Of a DNA stretch of 64,000 nt, positions 1 through 11,288 are shown piece after piece; position 1 is the stretch's first letter, and the number at the start of each line of letters is the position of its first letter. Made by a program: the position numbers and the translations under genes. The stretch lies in contig CM030942.1 in the NCBI GenBank assembly GCA_018136815.1, positions 115,976-179,975 on the forward strand, given 5' to 3'. The stretch comes from Isochrysis galbana. Its lineage: Eukaryota; Haptophyta; Isochrysidales; Isochrysidaceae. A model generated the notes under the pieces. The model did not search any database, was not told the DNA's origin, and saw only the letters and a list, made by a program, of their open reading frames with translations.

Positions 1-826
1 CGGCCCCCAATCGCGCGTTCACTTCTTGCAGAATTTCACGCGCAGGCACGCGAGCCTCGCAGGAGACGATGAAGCGCTTGTGAGCCACTCCGGGCAGCGC
101 TGCGGCGTTGATGTGTGCCTGCGCCACATCCCGAACATCCGCAACCAGACGCGACTCGATCGGCCTGTCGCCCTCGACCCAGCTACGCACCATCTGCACA
201 GAAAAGGCCTCGCACGAGCTGCATCGGGGCGGACCGAAAATCATGCTGGGACAAAGTGTGACCAGTTCACCGCCGATCTCCCTACTCAACTCCCACGCTC
301 GCCGCTCGCTCTCCATCTTGGAGAACTGGTAGGGCTCGAAGCCTGGGCCATCCCGACGGGAGACGCTGTTCCAATCCTCTGCGGTGTACCAGTTCCGTCC
401 GCAACTCGGTCTCTGACCCCCTCCGCGCACTGCTGCCATGGAGCTGGTAAGCACCAGTCGTGCTCCCGCCGCTGCACACGCGCACACCATCTGCTCAGCA
501 AGCGCAATGTTTGGGCCGACCAGCTCTGCCTCCCAGTCGTCGCACTTGCGGAAGACGGAAGCGGTGTGGATGACGGCATCGACACCGTCGGCGGCCTCCC
601 GCGCCGCCGCTGGGTCACTCAGATCCTCCACCTGCATCACCTCGACCTCCGGCGGCAGTGTACATCCCTTGGTCGAGCGGAGCACTGCACGCACGCTGTG
701 CCCCTGCTCAAGTGCGCGGCAGACGATCTCGTTGCCGAGGTAACCGTTCGCCCCCGTCACCGCCAGGCGGAGCGCCGCCGCTGGCGCCGGCACCAACCCA
801 GCGAGTAGCAGGCATACCACCCGCAT
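1..826 (-). CDS. NAD(P)-dependent extended SDR reductase, 3' end beyond window
   Basis: The minus strand is open from an ATG at 826 to the window edge (275 codons, no stop), so this is a partial gene. An N-terminal dinucleotide-binding motif TGANGYLG lies at residues 24-31, a DAVIHTAS strand at 83-90, Ser-Ser at 128-129 and the catalytic YQFSK (Tyr166, Lys170). This is the layout of extended short-chain dehydrogenases of the dihydroflavonol reductase / cinnamoyl-CoA reductase / 3-beta-HSD type, which reduce or oxidise a carbonyl with NAD(P)H; the substrate cannot be read from sequence. Residues 1-19 are hydrophobic and Ala-rich, like a secretory or bipartite organelle signal, which is unusual for this mostly cytosolic family. 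Family members are usually about 320-350 residues, so roughly 60 are missing. Family confidence is high; targeting is inferred. Confidence 0.88.
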   Translation of the reverse strand, partial: MRVVCLLLAGLVPAPAAALRLAVTGANGYLGNEIVCRALEQGHSVRAVLRSTKGCTLPPEVEVMQVEDLSDPAAAREAADGVDAVIHTASVFRKCDDWEAELVGPNIALAEQMVCACAAAGARLVLTSSMAAVRGGGQRPSCGRNWYTAEDWNSVSRRDGPGFEPYQFSKMESERRAWELSREIGGELVTLCPSMIFGPPRCSSCEAFSVQMVRSWVEGDRPIESRLVADVRDVAQAHINAAALPGVAHKRFIVSCEARVPAREILQEVNARLGA

Positions 827-1749
827 CGCGCACGAGACTCTCTCTGTATCTCTCTCACCGCGACGTGGCGTGAGCGAGCGATCGAATAGTGCATCACGAC
901 TTTATGAATGATGTGTCTATATTTTATGTAACCCCAAAATAGTGACGCCGTGAAAACCTCCCCACCCGGTCGTGAAGAATAGAACAAATAGCAGTAAATG
1001 ATGAGACGAAAAAGCGAGAAGAAATGAGAGAGATGACACAAAAGAGAAGAGAAGATACAGGATAAATGAGAATGTGGGGACGGGGAAAGGAACAAGGGCC
1101 TTACAAGTTACAAGGGAGAGGAGACTCGACTGAAGAGAGGAGAATAATATACAAGTGGAGAGAGACGCTGGACGCTGGGGGAGGGAAAAGGAAGAGCGTC
1201 CTTTATTAGCGAAGTAACTTATTAGCTGTTAGTATTAGCCCTTAGAATAATCGAGGGTCGAGGGGCATTTGCCCTTTGCCAAATCTAAATCTGCAAAATC
1301 TAGCTCCGATCAAGCGCCGCGCACCTATCCCGCAAGCGGACGCACACCGTCCATATGCCCACCGGCCGCTGACCGCCGGCCAAATGCCAAATCGAGCGCT
1401 CTGGGCTCTGCTGAGGCTCTGCGGCCCTTGCTCAAGCTCAAGGGCGCACGTCCTGGTGCTGGGCGGGGGCCAGCCAACCGCGGTGGAGCCTGCAAACTTA
1501 GCCATTTCGAATGCGCTTCATGTTTCGATAATGGAAAGTGGAAATGGGAGCTTATCACTCTCATTGATATTTAATAAGAAGACACGCCGTATCATGAAAA
1601 TCGCGGCAAATTGAAATGGAAACCCCTTGTCCCGTGTGTTGCGTATGCCTTTGCGGCAAGAAATGTGCATGTGCACCTTATCATTCAACGACTATTGACA
1701 GCAATGGCCAATGGCCTGCATGGACTGTGGATTGTACCACATTGCGAGA
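827..1749. other. Intergenic region between two minus-strand genes
   Basis: No supportable gene. Positions 1010-1180 are GA-rich on the plus strand, so CT-rich on the coding strand of the SDR gene, 200-350 bp upstream of its ATG. This resembles the pyrimidine-rich stretches in front of other genes in the window. ORFs at 1242-1614 are GC-driven shadows without homology that I recognise. Confidence 0.5.
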
Positions 1750-2754
1750 TCATTGAGCAAGCATGCGCTGCAGCTCATCAAATATCAATCTCGCAACCAT
1801 ATCAGGCCTCTCGGCCACAACGAGATGTGTAGTGCCCTCCCCCAATTGAACCACCGAAGCTTGCCCGACGGAAAACGCGGGCGCAATAACGTGTCTGTAG
1901 AAAGGATCGCCGCTATTTCGAACTAAAATCGGCGAGAAGCGTGATTCGGCGCATGTGGTGATTGTGAACTTGCAATCCGAGGCGTAACCTCGCGCAAGGG
2001 AGTGGACGGACTCTCCCGGCCAACTGAGCGTACGAGCCTCGACGTTGGGCTCACAGCAGAGTTCGACGGCCCCACCGGCGTCGCCGGGCGAGTGAACCCC
2101 GTCAGCCGGCCTAGCCTCGCCCTGCATCGATGGCCGCAAGCCACCCTCTACCCATGCGTCGAGAGAGCGCGCATCCCAATTGGCTGCGAGTCGTCGAGCA
2201 AAGTGCTCTCGGGCGATGTCCCGATTCGCAAATGTGCGCCGGCGCTTTGCGGCTGCATTGGCAGGGTAATTCAGCCCGAGGGCGGTCAAGACTCGGCAGG
2301 CACCTGTGGCAGCACGGCTGAAGAGCGGCGGTTCTATGGCCACAACGCGACGGAACGTGCCTGGGTTTCGCAGTTCAAGGTTGGTGAGAACTGCGCCGCC
2401 CATGGAGTGTCCCACCCCGATGATGGGCGAGGACCCAGACGCAAGGCCTTCCGCTCGCATGACATCCATCACATCGATCGGGTGATACCTATCCCACGTG
2501 GATCGATTGGGTGGGTCCTTTGAAGCCCCGTGGCCAGAGAAGTCGATTGCGAGCCAGTCCAGCTGCCCTACCCCCGCACTGAGAGCGCGGGCGAGCTCGC
2601 TAACCACCGGTGCCCACAGCTCCTTGCAGAAGCCGGCGGCGTGTGTCAGCACGAGGTTCGCGTGCGGAGCCTCCCTCATGCCACCGATGCTGCCCCGGAC
2701 GTAGCAGAGGCCGGCAGCCGAGCGGACGGAAGAGCCAGCTGGCCAGAGCGCCAT
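1750..2754 (-). CDS. Alpha/beta-hydrolase fold protein
   Basis: The 334-residue frame starts at the ATG at 2754; the open frame extends five codons upstream only to a GTG, so the ATG is preferred. An oxyanion-strand motif LTHAAGF lies at residues 36-42, a DFSGHGxS segment follows, the nucleophile elbow GHSMGG is at 115-120 (Ser117), a candidate acid is Asp283 (NSGDPFY), and the catalytic His310 is in THLVVAERP. This complete triad is typical of alpha/beta-hydrolases (esterases, lipases, thioesterases); substrate unknown. The region around residues 205-265 has low similarity to a normal cap domain and could hide a small intron or an insertion. It lies in tandem with the SDR gene at 1-826 about 0.9 kb away, with no sign of functional linkage. 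Confidence 0.8.
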   Translation of the reverse strand: MALWPAGSSVRSAAGLCYVRGSIGGMREAPHANLVLTHAAGFCKELWAPVVSELARALSAGVGQLDWLAIDFSGHGASKDPPNRSTWDRYHPIDVMDVMRAEGLASGSSPIIGVGHSMGGAVLTNLELRNPGTFRRVVAIEPPLFSRAATGACRVLTALGLNYPANAAAKRRRTFANRDIAREHFARRLAANWDARSLDAWVEGGLRPSMQGEARPADGVHSPGDAGGAVELCCEPNVEARTLSWPGESVHSLARGYASDCKFTITTCAESRFSPILVRNSGDPFYRHVIAPAFSVGQASVVQLGEGTTHLVVAERPDMVARLIFDELQRMLAQ

Positions 2755-2929
2755 CCCTCTCGCCACCACACCTGCGCTCCAACTCCGACTACCGCACTTC
2801 TGTGAGGAGACGAAAATATGTTGTAAACACCGAAGCCACCTGCGCCCCTTCGCCCTTATCCGTACCCTCTACTTAGAAGTACTATTCACCATTACTAGAG
2901 TAATAAAAAACCTTTTGATATTCTTACCG

Positions 2930-3468
2930 CACTGGCGGCGAATGGAACCGCTACAACTATCTACACCTAGTATACCACCCACACTTCAAACACATCACCC
3001 ATAGGAGACTGGGCACGCATAACCGCTTCGCCGCGACGTCCACGAGGGAATGCAGACTATGCGGCAAACACGTACCGCGAAAGCTCGACTCATTTAGCTA
3101 GATGCCCCGCCACCCAACAGATCTTTAATGCTATTGAAGCGATAGCGGGATTTACACCGAGCCAAGGCAGGCCAACGACGCAAAAAATCAAGGACAGACT
3201 CTTCGTATACCCGAACACACCAACTCCTAACAGCCTTAGAACACTTTACATGATAGCATGGAGATATATAATAGGAGACTTCTATAAAGTCGAACTTGAT
3301 AACTACTCATTCCACCACATACCGGTAATCGAACGCACTCTGGCCAGATTCACAATCCTCGTGCGAGGACTGGAATCCTCCAACAAAACCTCGACAGCGA
3401 GGACGAGCCAAGCCTCCAGAGGCAGGAAGCCGAAAATTAAGATTAAGGACGCACGCGATAGGGGTAGG
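2930..3468 (+). mobile_element. LINE-type retrotransposon 3' coding remnant
   Basis: Translating around 2930-3090 and then, after a frame change near 3095, to about 3480 gives a reverse-transcriptase C-terminal tail. It has a CxxC motif (CRLCGK), then HLARC, giving a C-x2-C...H-x3-C zinc-binding arrangement, followed by a basic tail with GRPTTQKIKDRLF and RTLYMIAWRYI. Such CCHC-type endings occur after the RT domain of many non-LTR elements. No upstream RT core is present, so the piece is 5'-truncated and frameshifted. Its 3' part is interrupted by the retroposon that starts at 3485. Confidence 0.55.
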
Positions 3469-3484
3469 CCAAAATATCCAGTAA

Positions 3485-5436
3485 TCTATCTGAGCATTAG
3501 TACCACTACTCTCACTAGCCCGGTACTAACACGACAGCCCTCAGCGCACCTGCCCGTACACCTTGTCGCGTGCTGTTGTCACAGATACATACTACTATGC
3601 ACCCCTCCACATCTCCCCCCTCGCAAGCCCCCGGCTCCCATTCTAACTCCCCACAAGTTAAAATGGGGGAAAACCCATTGAGGCGGACCGGTCGACGCCG
3701 GCCGACTCTCCGGGAAAAAGCACCGGGGGGGGGGGGGGAGGAACCTCTCGTCAAAAAAGAAGAACGGCCCTTACAGCTCTCGCCGCGAGCTGTCCTCGAG
3801 AAATAAAAGGCTGCGCCTCGAGATACCTGCCACCGTGGTTCCCGTAGGCGTCTTGAGTCTCTCCCTCCTCATCTTCCTCCTGTCGCCAGCCGCCCCCCTC
3901 CGCCCATTTGCTAACGCAAATGGGTCTCGTTTCTCACCACACTCCATCGGGGGGGGTGCAAATCCCATAAAAATCTGTCGCATTCGCGAGCCTCTGCAGG
4001 CTATTTCGCTATTTTCCGCTCTACCGTTATAACCGCGATGGTAAATCATCAATCTTCGTTCTTATGTCTATCTCTACGTCTACGACGTCTCCACGCTTCT
4101 ATCAATCACTACACTTCATTCAATGTTGGTCTACCATTATACCCACGTGGCCAAGCAGCTTCTACAGGCTTCTTTCTGCACTCGGAATATGAATAATATG
4201 CTCTAGCTCTGGACTGATCACCCAGGCATGGAGATCAAGGGAGTAGTAAGCACGTGTCGATGAAGACCAAGGAAGTAGCGAGATCTTGCTTGCTAAAGTA
4301 CACCCTCAAGAACCTCAAGCATCTAGACTCTGTAAGTCTAACACCTCTGTAAGCTTCTAGACTTTTTATAAGTCTACCAGCTACTCCATGGCTAAGCTAC
4401 GAAAAGCTATAGGTAAAGTGCACGCCGCTGTGCTCGCGTTGAGACGCTATTCGCCGATGAATCTTGTAGGATCTTCACTAAGCATGGATGAATCCCTTTC
4501 GCGCCTTTTCTGTGTGCAATCCTTCTCTAGGACGACGAGACGACGAGTTCTCTTCTGGCCAATTGGTTCCTTCTTGGCTCTCTCTGTTGACCCACCGTGG
4601 CATTCGCTCCCGTGTTTATTACGTGTTGCCCTTGTTTATGTTAGAAAGTGGTGTGGCGTGTCTTCGTACGCACCCAGCAGCCGTCGCAGCGCTCTGCGAT
4701 CGAAGCCGTACCGTGACCCCTCGTACCCTTGAGCCCCTACTGCCTTGTGTGTGGTCTCTCGCTAGAAATCACCCACTAGAGATTGATTCAATCTGTTCCT
4801 ATGGACCCATCACCACCCTCTGCACCGCAAAATCCGCCCTCGCCGCCGCGCGCGGACCCCGTCACCACTGCACCCGTGCCCAAGCCTTCCCAAGTATCTT
4901 CACCCGCCTACGGACGCGTGGGTTGCCAAGGATGGAGTCTCAGGAGCCTTACCCGGATCCTGGGAACAGTCCATCTCCACAAAATCCCCCCCTCTCCCTC
5001 GTCCCATTCTCTTCCGCCCCGGTCCCTGCGGCGCGTCGCCATGCGGCGCGCCACGGCCTGCTCTCAGAGGTCCTTCAGGGGCTCCCAGGGGACCAGCAGG
5101 GGCAGCTCAGGGGGCAGTGGAGGCTGGGGCTCAGCCCCTGGCCCCCCTGCCTCTCCCTCGCTCGCCTCGCTGACCCTGGGTGCCGTCCTGAGGCCCCTGT
5201 CTGCCTGGCGACCAGGGGTGTGGGGGGAAGTCAGTACGAGAGCAGACCCATGCGGGCCTGGGAGTGCGGCTCGCGGCCCGCGCCCACGAAGGGTCTGGGT
5301 CAGATTGTTGAATGCCCAGCCCCTGCCAGAAGGCAGGGGCTGAGGTTGAATGTACGGGCCCACCCCGGGGGGTGTCCGCGATGGAGAGAGGGGGGCGCGA
5401 GGCCCCCATTGACCCCCACTTATAAAAGTAGGTTCG
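3485..5436 (+). mobile_element. Retroposon family X, copy 1 (split by an insertion)
   Basis: It is flanked by a perfect 16-bp target duplication, CCAAAATATCCAGTAA, at 3469-3484 and 5437-5452. It shares its sequence with copies at 53394-55139, 59760-60310 (reverse) and, more diverged, 12755-13330 (reverse). Removing the 1.0-kb insertion at 3967-4981 leaves about 930 bp. There is no conserved ORF; the interior is GC-rich with poly-G/C tracts. The 3' end reads CTTATAAAAGTAGGTTCG. The long variable target duplications and 5'-truncated copies point to target-primed reverse transcription, so a SINE-like or short non-autonomous LINE. Orientation is inferred from copy 3, which keeps only the GTAGGTT end. 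Confidence 0.75.
3967..4981. mobile_element. Unclassified 1,015-bp insertion inside retroposon copy 1
   Basis: Comparison with copy 2 (53394-55139), which is uninterrupted here, shows an extra 1,015 bp flanked by AAATCCC at 3960-3966 and 4982-4988, a 7-bp duplication. The insert has no clear terminal inverted repeats or LTRs. It contains several TCTAGACT-like motifs around 4320-4375 and an open frame from 4783 that begins with a Pro/Ser-rich sequence after the ATG at 4801. It may be a fragment of a larger element. Its class is unknown. Confidence 0.55.
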
Positions 5437-5452
5437 CCAAAATATCCAGTAA

Positions 5453-6628
5453 AATCTACCCAAATATCCATTTGGGATATCCAGTTTATATCCGGGCTAA
5501 GGGCTACTCGCCCAAATATCCAGCAAAATATCCAATGGATATCGATTGGATATTCGCCGATCGCCGAGACCCGCAAGCAAGCTCAAGCTCGGCGGCGTGA
5601 TGGGGAGGGGGTATGGGGTATGGGGGGTATATACTTTGTGGCCCCACACATCGCTCTATGAATGATGTGTGTCGTATGTCACATGCATTCAGATTCAGTT
5701 AGTATAATGGGTGGCGGGCTCACATCTCACAATCACCATACGACATACGACATACATACTTCTTACGCACACGCGCCCTTGCGCTTATTGCGATTGTATC
5801 GCAACATCACCGACGCCTCCACCTGATCAGCCAACGAATTAGCACGATCTGCACAGGGACCTTTCCGCGTGATGGCGTCCGGGGGGATTCGATGAGGATT
5901 GTCCTGCCCGGCGCCGTGGTGCAGAGCGGACGGCCGTTGCCTTCGTCGCGCGACCCCCACAGCCGTAGAAGTAAGAGCTGAGGGGTGCTTGGAGTGATTC
6001 GATGTGGTAAAGTGTCCTTCCCACCCTTGAACTGGTGAATGCTTGCGGATCTGGCATCGGCCACCACTGAAGAATTTGTGTAGACTGACCATATTGTCCA
6101 GGTCCCATACCAGTTGTGGGAACGTGTGGCCCGCCGCTCGGCGGCCACAAATTCGAAGGAAAGATTTTCATCGAATTTGTCGAGTCCATTCGATGATGTG
6201 TTGCACCCTTGAGCGTCGACGCGCGCGCTGGTATCATGTAGATTGCGGTGACGCGGTGACCTCTCGGCTCTCGGCGGGGGTACCACGTTAGAACTTATAG
6301 CGCCGTATGACATCTTGTTAGCTAGCACTCCTAGCCACATACACCGGACGAGCCATGCGCCAACCGCGCACACACCCATCGCGGGGTAGGGGCTCCGTTG
6401 CCGTCGAAGGGCTACGGTCCCGCAGCACTAAGGTTATACTAACACAACAATATAACTCTGACGGAGACCCTATTGAGGCATTATTGGGGCGTTGCAAAAA
6501 CCCTCGAATGATTCGGAGTACTTCTGCACAGGAATACACGTATAATGCGAGAGACGGTAGAGTAGAGCGAGGGGGTCTGGGGGGTAGGGGAGAGGGAGGG
6601 GGGACGGGGGGACGCCGCTCGTCGGCCG
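5453..6628. other. Intergenic region with ATATCC-rich segment
   Basis: Positions 5440-5560 carry many degenerate AAATATCC/GGATAT words continuing from the retroposon target site; similar words occur at 33255-33340. Minus-strand ORFs at 5763-6379 have no domain that I recognise and no intron signals that would join them to a neighbour. The stretch 6560-6625 is G-rich just upstream of the channel gene. Confidence 0.4.
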
Positions 6629-9600
6629 ATGCTGCTCGCGGACTCCCCGCGCGCTCGCGACCGTCTCGTCCTCCCTCTGCTCAGAGAGGAAGAGGAGACA
6701 GCGAAGCGGCGGCGGGGGCGGGGCCACGCCGCGCTCCGCCGCGCGATTGCAGCCGTCGCTTCCGACCTTCAGCTCCAGAAGATCGGAGAGCTCCGCAGGC
6801 CAGAGCTTTCGGCCGCAGAGGACCATGTGCGCTTCTTTCTCCCAAAGGATGAACAAGGAGGTCTTCTTCCGCTTCGCTGCTCGGAGGAGGAATTCTCGGC
6901 GCATGTGGGCGCGGGTGTGGCGCTTTACATGCGCTTTGTCCGCATGACTGGATACGTGTTCGCCGCAGCCGCTGTCGTTGCCATTCCCCAGATTGTGGGC
7001 AATGCAGCAGGCACGCGCCTCCACCTTCGCTGGCCCTGGTCCATAGAGTGCGAACAGGCGATGCCGGATGGCACGCCGCCGCTTGCGCACGTGGCGGCGC
7101 AGTTGGGCGGAGCCACGCTCTACGGCATTCTCTCCACGCTTCTGGGCAATGCGTCGCTCGGTGAGGGGACGTGGGTGGACGGCGCACACCTCTTCTCTGC
7201 CTCCACCCTCTGTGCCATGTTCTGCATCTACGTCTTCTGGACATGGCGCATGTGCTCGGCGTCACTTGCTGCAATCGACGCGTCGCGGACACGCGCCTCT
7301 GACTTCGCAGTCAGGGTGAGCGGCCTGCCCAACTCGTACACGGACACACACGCAGTCAAGGCCCACTTCTCTTTCTTTGGTCCCATCGCTTCCGTTGCGC
7401 TCTCCGTCGACAACGCTCACCTTCTTGCCCTACTCGAGCGGCAGCACGCATTGGCGCAGGACTGGCGCAAACTCCATACGCACCACGCTCTACTCGCGCC
7501 GGCCCAACGCGCGCGTGCCTCACGTTCGCTCTTGCGGCGCGCTGAGCACATGCTATCCCGTCTCACACGTGCACGTGCGGCGCTCCGGGCCGAGCTCCGT
7601 GCTCCCTCCGACTGCACGGGCACGGCTTTCGTTGTCTTTCGCCGCCGACCCGACGCCGCGCGCTGCGTGCGCCACTTTGAGCTGATCCAGAGGCACGAAC
7701 GGTCGCGCGATGGTGGGCTTGCCGGAGCCAATGTTGACTTCCGCCAGCTCTACTTCAGGACGGCACACAAGTTGGCCGTGTCGAGAGCGTGTGAGCCGTC
7801 GGACGTTCTCTGGCGATCACTCCGGTACACCAAGGCGTCGGCACGGGCCGCCAACGTGAAGACGACGGCGTTGGTATTTCTCGTCGCCTGCGGGTCCACC
7901 GCTGCGATCACCACCGCCAACTTTATGGGCACTTCGCACTCAACAGGCGCGCTGACAACGCTCTGGGTGACCGCTGTGGTGATCGCATCCAACTTGGCTA
8001 TCTTCAGCCTGGTGCCCTACCTGGCCGTAAAACGCGAGCACCACCACCACCGCTCGGCGCAGCATATGCACATGCTTCTCAAGATGGCTGGGTTTCAGAT
8101 CATGAACACATCTGTGTCGGTGCTGGCCTTCCTCTTCCTCACATGGGATGTCACCGACAACACAGCCTGCCCATTGCCCTTGCCGGTGGCTCGCCGGGCA
8201 GCGACCGACTTCACCTGCTCCACATGGCTGGTCGGCGGACGAGTCGGCGGCGTCGAGCTTAGGTACGCCCAGGCCGAGGTGGATTCGTCTGACCATGAGC
8301 TGGACACCCCGATACGGCTTGGCTTGCCTCACCGTCGGTGCACTCCGTTGGCCCTCACACGCTCTTTGCATCATGAGGTTTCCTTTTATGGCATACAGCC
8401 TTGCCCGGCGCACTCTCCACCCTGGGAAAGAGATGCCTTTGCACAAACACGAATTCACCCGCGCATGGATCACCTGCGCAGTTTTCTCCTTCCCCAATGT
8501 CCTTAGCCTCGATGGTCTCTGCGTCTCGCATTGGTACTGGACCGGAGCTCTCGTGCTCATGAATGGTCTCTTTGGAGACTTTGCGATTATTCTAGGCCTC
8601 ATTGAGTTCGTGCGACCGGAGAAGCACCTCGCACGGCGGCTCTTTGCCCGACGTGCTACCACTCAGACCGAGATGAATGAGATCTACGAGATGGACGCAG
8701 ATTTATACCTGCCTTTCAGATATCAGCTTACTCTCAAGGTGTGAAGGGCTCCGAATCGCCCACGCCGCGAATCACCTTTCCACTGCGGTGTGCACATGCT
8801 GTTGGTGTGAGCCCTCTCCATCGGTTTGCAAACACGTGGTAGACAGTTCACTTGTGTCGAACCTATATGCCATTCGCCCCGTCCCTATTAGGTGGTCTTT
8901 TTGACGGCCATGTTCTGCCCGGCAATCCCACTTCTCCTCCCGTTTGCTTCACTCTTCATGTTTGCATCCCATCGCGTCGATCGATACAACCTTCTCCGCG
9001 TCATGAAGCCGCCACCGCGCACAACGGACCGAACGATTACCCTATCCGTCCTTTACCTACTGCCGCTCGCCCTCTTTGCGCATATATGGATGGTCCTATT
9101 CTTCTATTCGAAGCAGGCGCGCTCGCTCCAAACTGGTTTTGCGCCTGCAGCACAACATTTGCATCGCCCTCTAGGCGCGAAGCGGAGCGTCTTCACCATT
9201 GAGGTCGCCCCACCCCACCATGCCCTGCCCTGCCCAGGCGCGTACTGACGTGCCCTTGCTCTACTATTCGATTCTCGCCACCCTGGCCGTGTACTTGATG
9301 TTTCGCTTCTCGGCCGCTTTGTCACGTCACCACGCTCGTCCGATCACTGACATTGACGCGGCCGACGAGAATTCGCGACGATATGTCGGAAGGCGACCCA
9401 TTCGAGCTCACGTGGCTCATCCCACGCCATCCCAGCACACTCAAGCCAACAACCAACACCACGCGCCGTCTAGTAGCTCCCTCGGTCTCATAGGCCATCC
9501 GGGAGACGGCCTCGCGTATACCGACGCTGCCTCGAGCGATGTGGCGGACACGAAGCCCTCCGCTGGTGTTGATGCCGAGAGCCTGGACGCTCATCTCGAC

Positions 9601-9849
9601 TACATTGAACTCTATGTGCCACCCTTGACATCGTTTCTTCTCAACTCCACGTACCGAGAATTGCAAGTCAAACATAAAGACCTGTCTAAACCAATTGCAA
9701 AAAGGCGTTCGAATGGATTTACGATCACCGACGACGCAGCACATGCGATAGCTGGCCTGCCGTCTTGGACGGCCGATGCCAGCGAGTGCAGCGGCTCCAG
9801 TAGCACCGACGCTAGTGTGCACGAGCGCGGTTTGCACGACGTCTCCTAA
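6629..9849 (+). CDS. OSCA/TMEM63 (CSC1/DUF221)-like mechanosensitive cation channel
   Basis: This multi-exon gene is given as its overall span. The first open block (6629 to about 8260) has a membrane segment near LYMRFVRMTGYVF, then two more, and a cytosolic RRM-like domain (VRVSGLPNSYTD... to TGTAFVVFRRRPDA). A WRSLRYTK segment and further membrane helices follow. A block at about 8380-8738 carries the family signature WYWTGALVLMNGLFGD, FVRPEKHLARRLFARR and TQTEMNEIYE. An intron at 8739-8891 (GTGTGA...ATTAG) joins LTLK to VVFLTAMFCPAIPLL, then a NLLRVMKPPPRTTDRT segment and helices. The last exon, from about 9238, has one more helix (YYSILATLAVYLMF) and a hydrophilic tail. Boundaries near 8260-8380 and 9110-9238 are not resolved. 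Known relatives are osmo- or stretch-gated Ca2+-permeable channels of plasma or vacuolar membranes. Confidence 0.82.
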
Positions 9850-11085
9850 TGAAAGTTGGTCCTCTGCAGCATCTTGCACGAATGTAAATTAAGTGAAGAA
9901 CAAGGTGCTTGAATGTGGCGTGGTACATTGGCGCTCTCTGAACGAGTGCGAACGAGTTCCTCTACTGACTAGATTTTGCGCTGCGCCCTGGTAACAAGGC
10001 TTCATGCCGCCTTCCCTTCTCGGTTGTTGCCTTTCATCTTCAGCATCTGACCTTCTTCTATATTTTGAAGCCGTTACACCTGTATTCCAGTAGTCCTATT
10101 CGCTCTCACGAACCCGGTAACTAGTCGTTGTTGCTAGTGCTGTTGCTGCTGCGTTGTGTGTCTTGATTGCAGAAACCAAGTCCCGGCCGAGCCGAGAGTT
10201 GTGTAAAAACGTCTTAATGTTCTCATCACGCATGCGGCCTTGCACAAGTCACAAGTGCATCTAGCAGCCACGCCCGCTCCATTTCCCTGTCTCACTCCCT
10301 CCAAGAGACTGCAACCTCAAGTTCGGGTTTTCTCTCTGCACCACTCCCTCTCATGGTCTATGGGACCTACATTTACCCCCCTCCCCCCCTACCTTCCCCC
10401 GTTCCCCGAAACGGAGAGTATGGAGGCTTCACTTCTTCTTGAGCGCGGCTTTTTGCAACATCGCTCGCCTCCGCCGCCTAGGTTTGTGACATCTTGTATC
10501 TTGTCCGTCATGGAGAATCGGTAGAACTTCACTTTCCAAAGTGCTAGGAGGAGAAGGATGTACCGTGCGATGGCTACCCCAAACCCCAAACCCCAATCCC
10601 GGTCCCGATCCCTTTAGGCGCCCATCAACGCGGCCGTCAGTCGTCAGTATGTATGAGTATGAGTGTGAAGAGGGCAATCAAGAGAAAGAAGCCGATGAGG
10701 ATGAGGCGGCCTACCATTTCTATCGGTCGGGCGACGTCGTAGTAGTTTTTGAAGATACTTTGACGAATGAAAACCCACGTACATGGCGTGCCCACCCTGC
10801 ACCCTACTGTATGCGCGTGTGCGCAACAAATAAAATGTGACAGACCCGCGAGATCATCCACTTGTTACTCTTGAGCACGGCGTTTTTACCTTTTTATACA
10901 CTCACGGGGGCGGCTAAACCTCTCCAAGAAGCAAGAAGTGAACCCTCTGCAACCTCCTTTTGGGGGCAAGGTAGGGGAAGGGGGGGACAGGGGGACATAG
11001 GAATATTTTACCCGAGATGTGGGGATATCAGCGAAATGATAAAAACCTAGCCCCCTGCCTGAGATTGCGGCCTCTGAGTTTATCT

Positions 11086-11116
<31 letters not shown>

Positions 11117-11288
11117 GAGGTGCAAGTGGCAAGTGCAAGTGGCCAGTGGCAAGTGGCAAGTGGCTACTGACCGAGGCTAGCTATTGCACGTTTTGCTTTT
11201 GCTTTTGCTTTGCTCCTGGCCTCTCCGACTTGGTCTCCAGGGGTGTGGGCTGTTTGCGTTGATATGTCATATGATATGTGATTGATTG
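9850..11288. other. Intergenic region with simple repeats
   Basis: No supportable gene. It contains (CCCATA)5 at 11086-11115, an imperfect AAGTGGC array at 11117-11166 and a TTTTGC run near 11190. The small ORFs at 10240-10860 conflict between strands and show no coding signature that I trust. Confidence 0.45.
11086..11115 (+). repeat. (CCCATA)5 microsatellite
   Basis: Five exact CCCATA units. It superficially resembles a telomere-type repeat but is short, internal and isolated. It is followed at once by an imperfect AAGTGGC heptamer array up to 11166. Confidence 0.9.

Noticed and set aside
26-808. 260-codon plus-strand ORF
   Set aside because: It is the antisense shadow of the SDR gene, whose motifs TGANGYLG and YQFSK are clear on the minus strand.
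5763-6379. Overlapping minus-strand ORFs of 109-190 codons
   Set aside because: No domain, no splice context, and three frames are open over the same bases; I do not support a gene.
11086-11115. Telomere-like repeat
   Set aside because: Only five CCCATA units, internal and beside another simple repeat; not a telomeric motif that I can assign.
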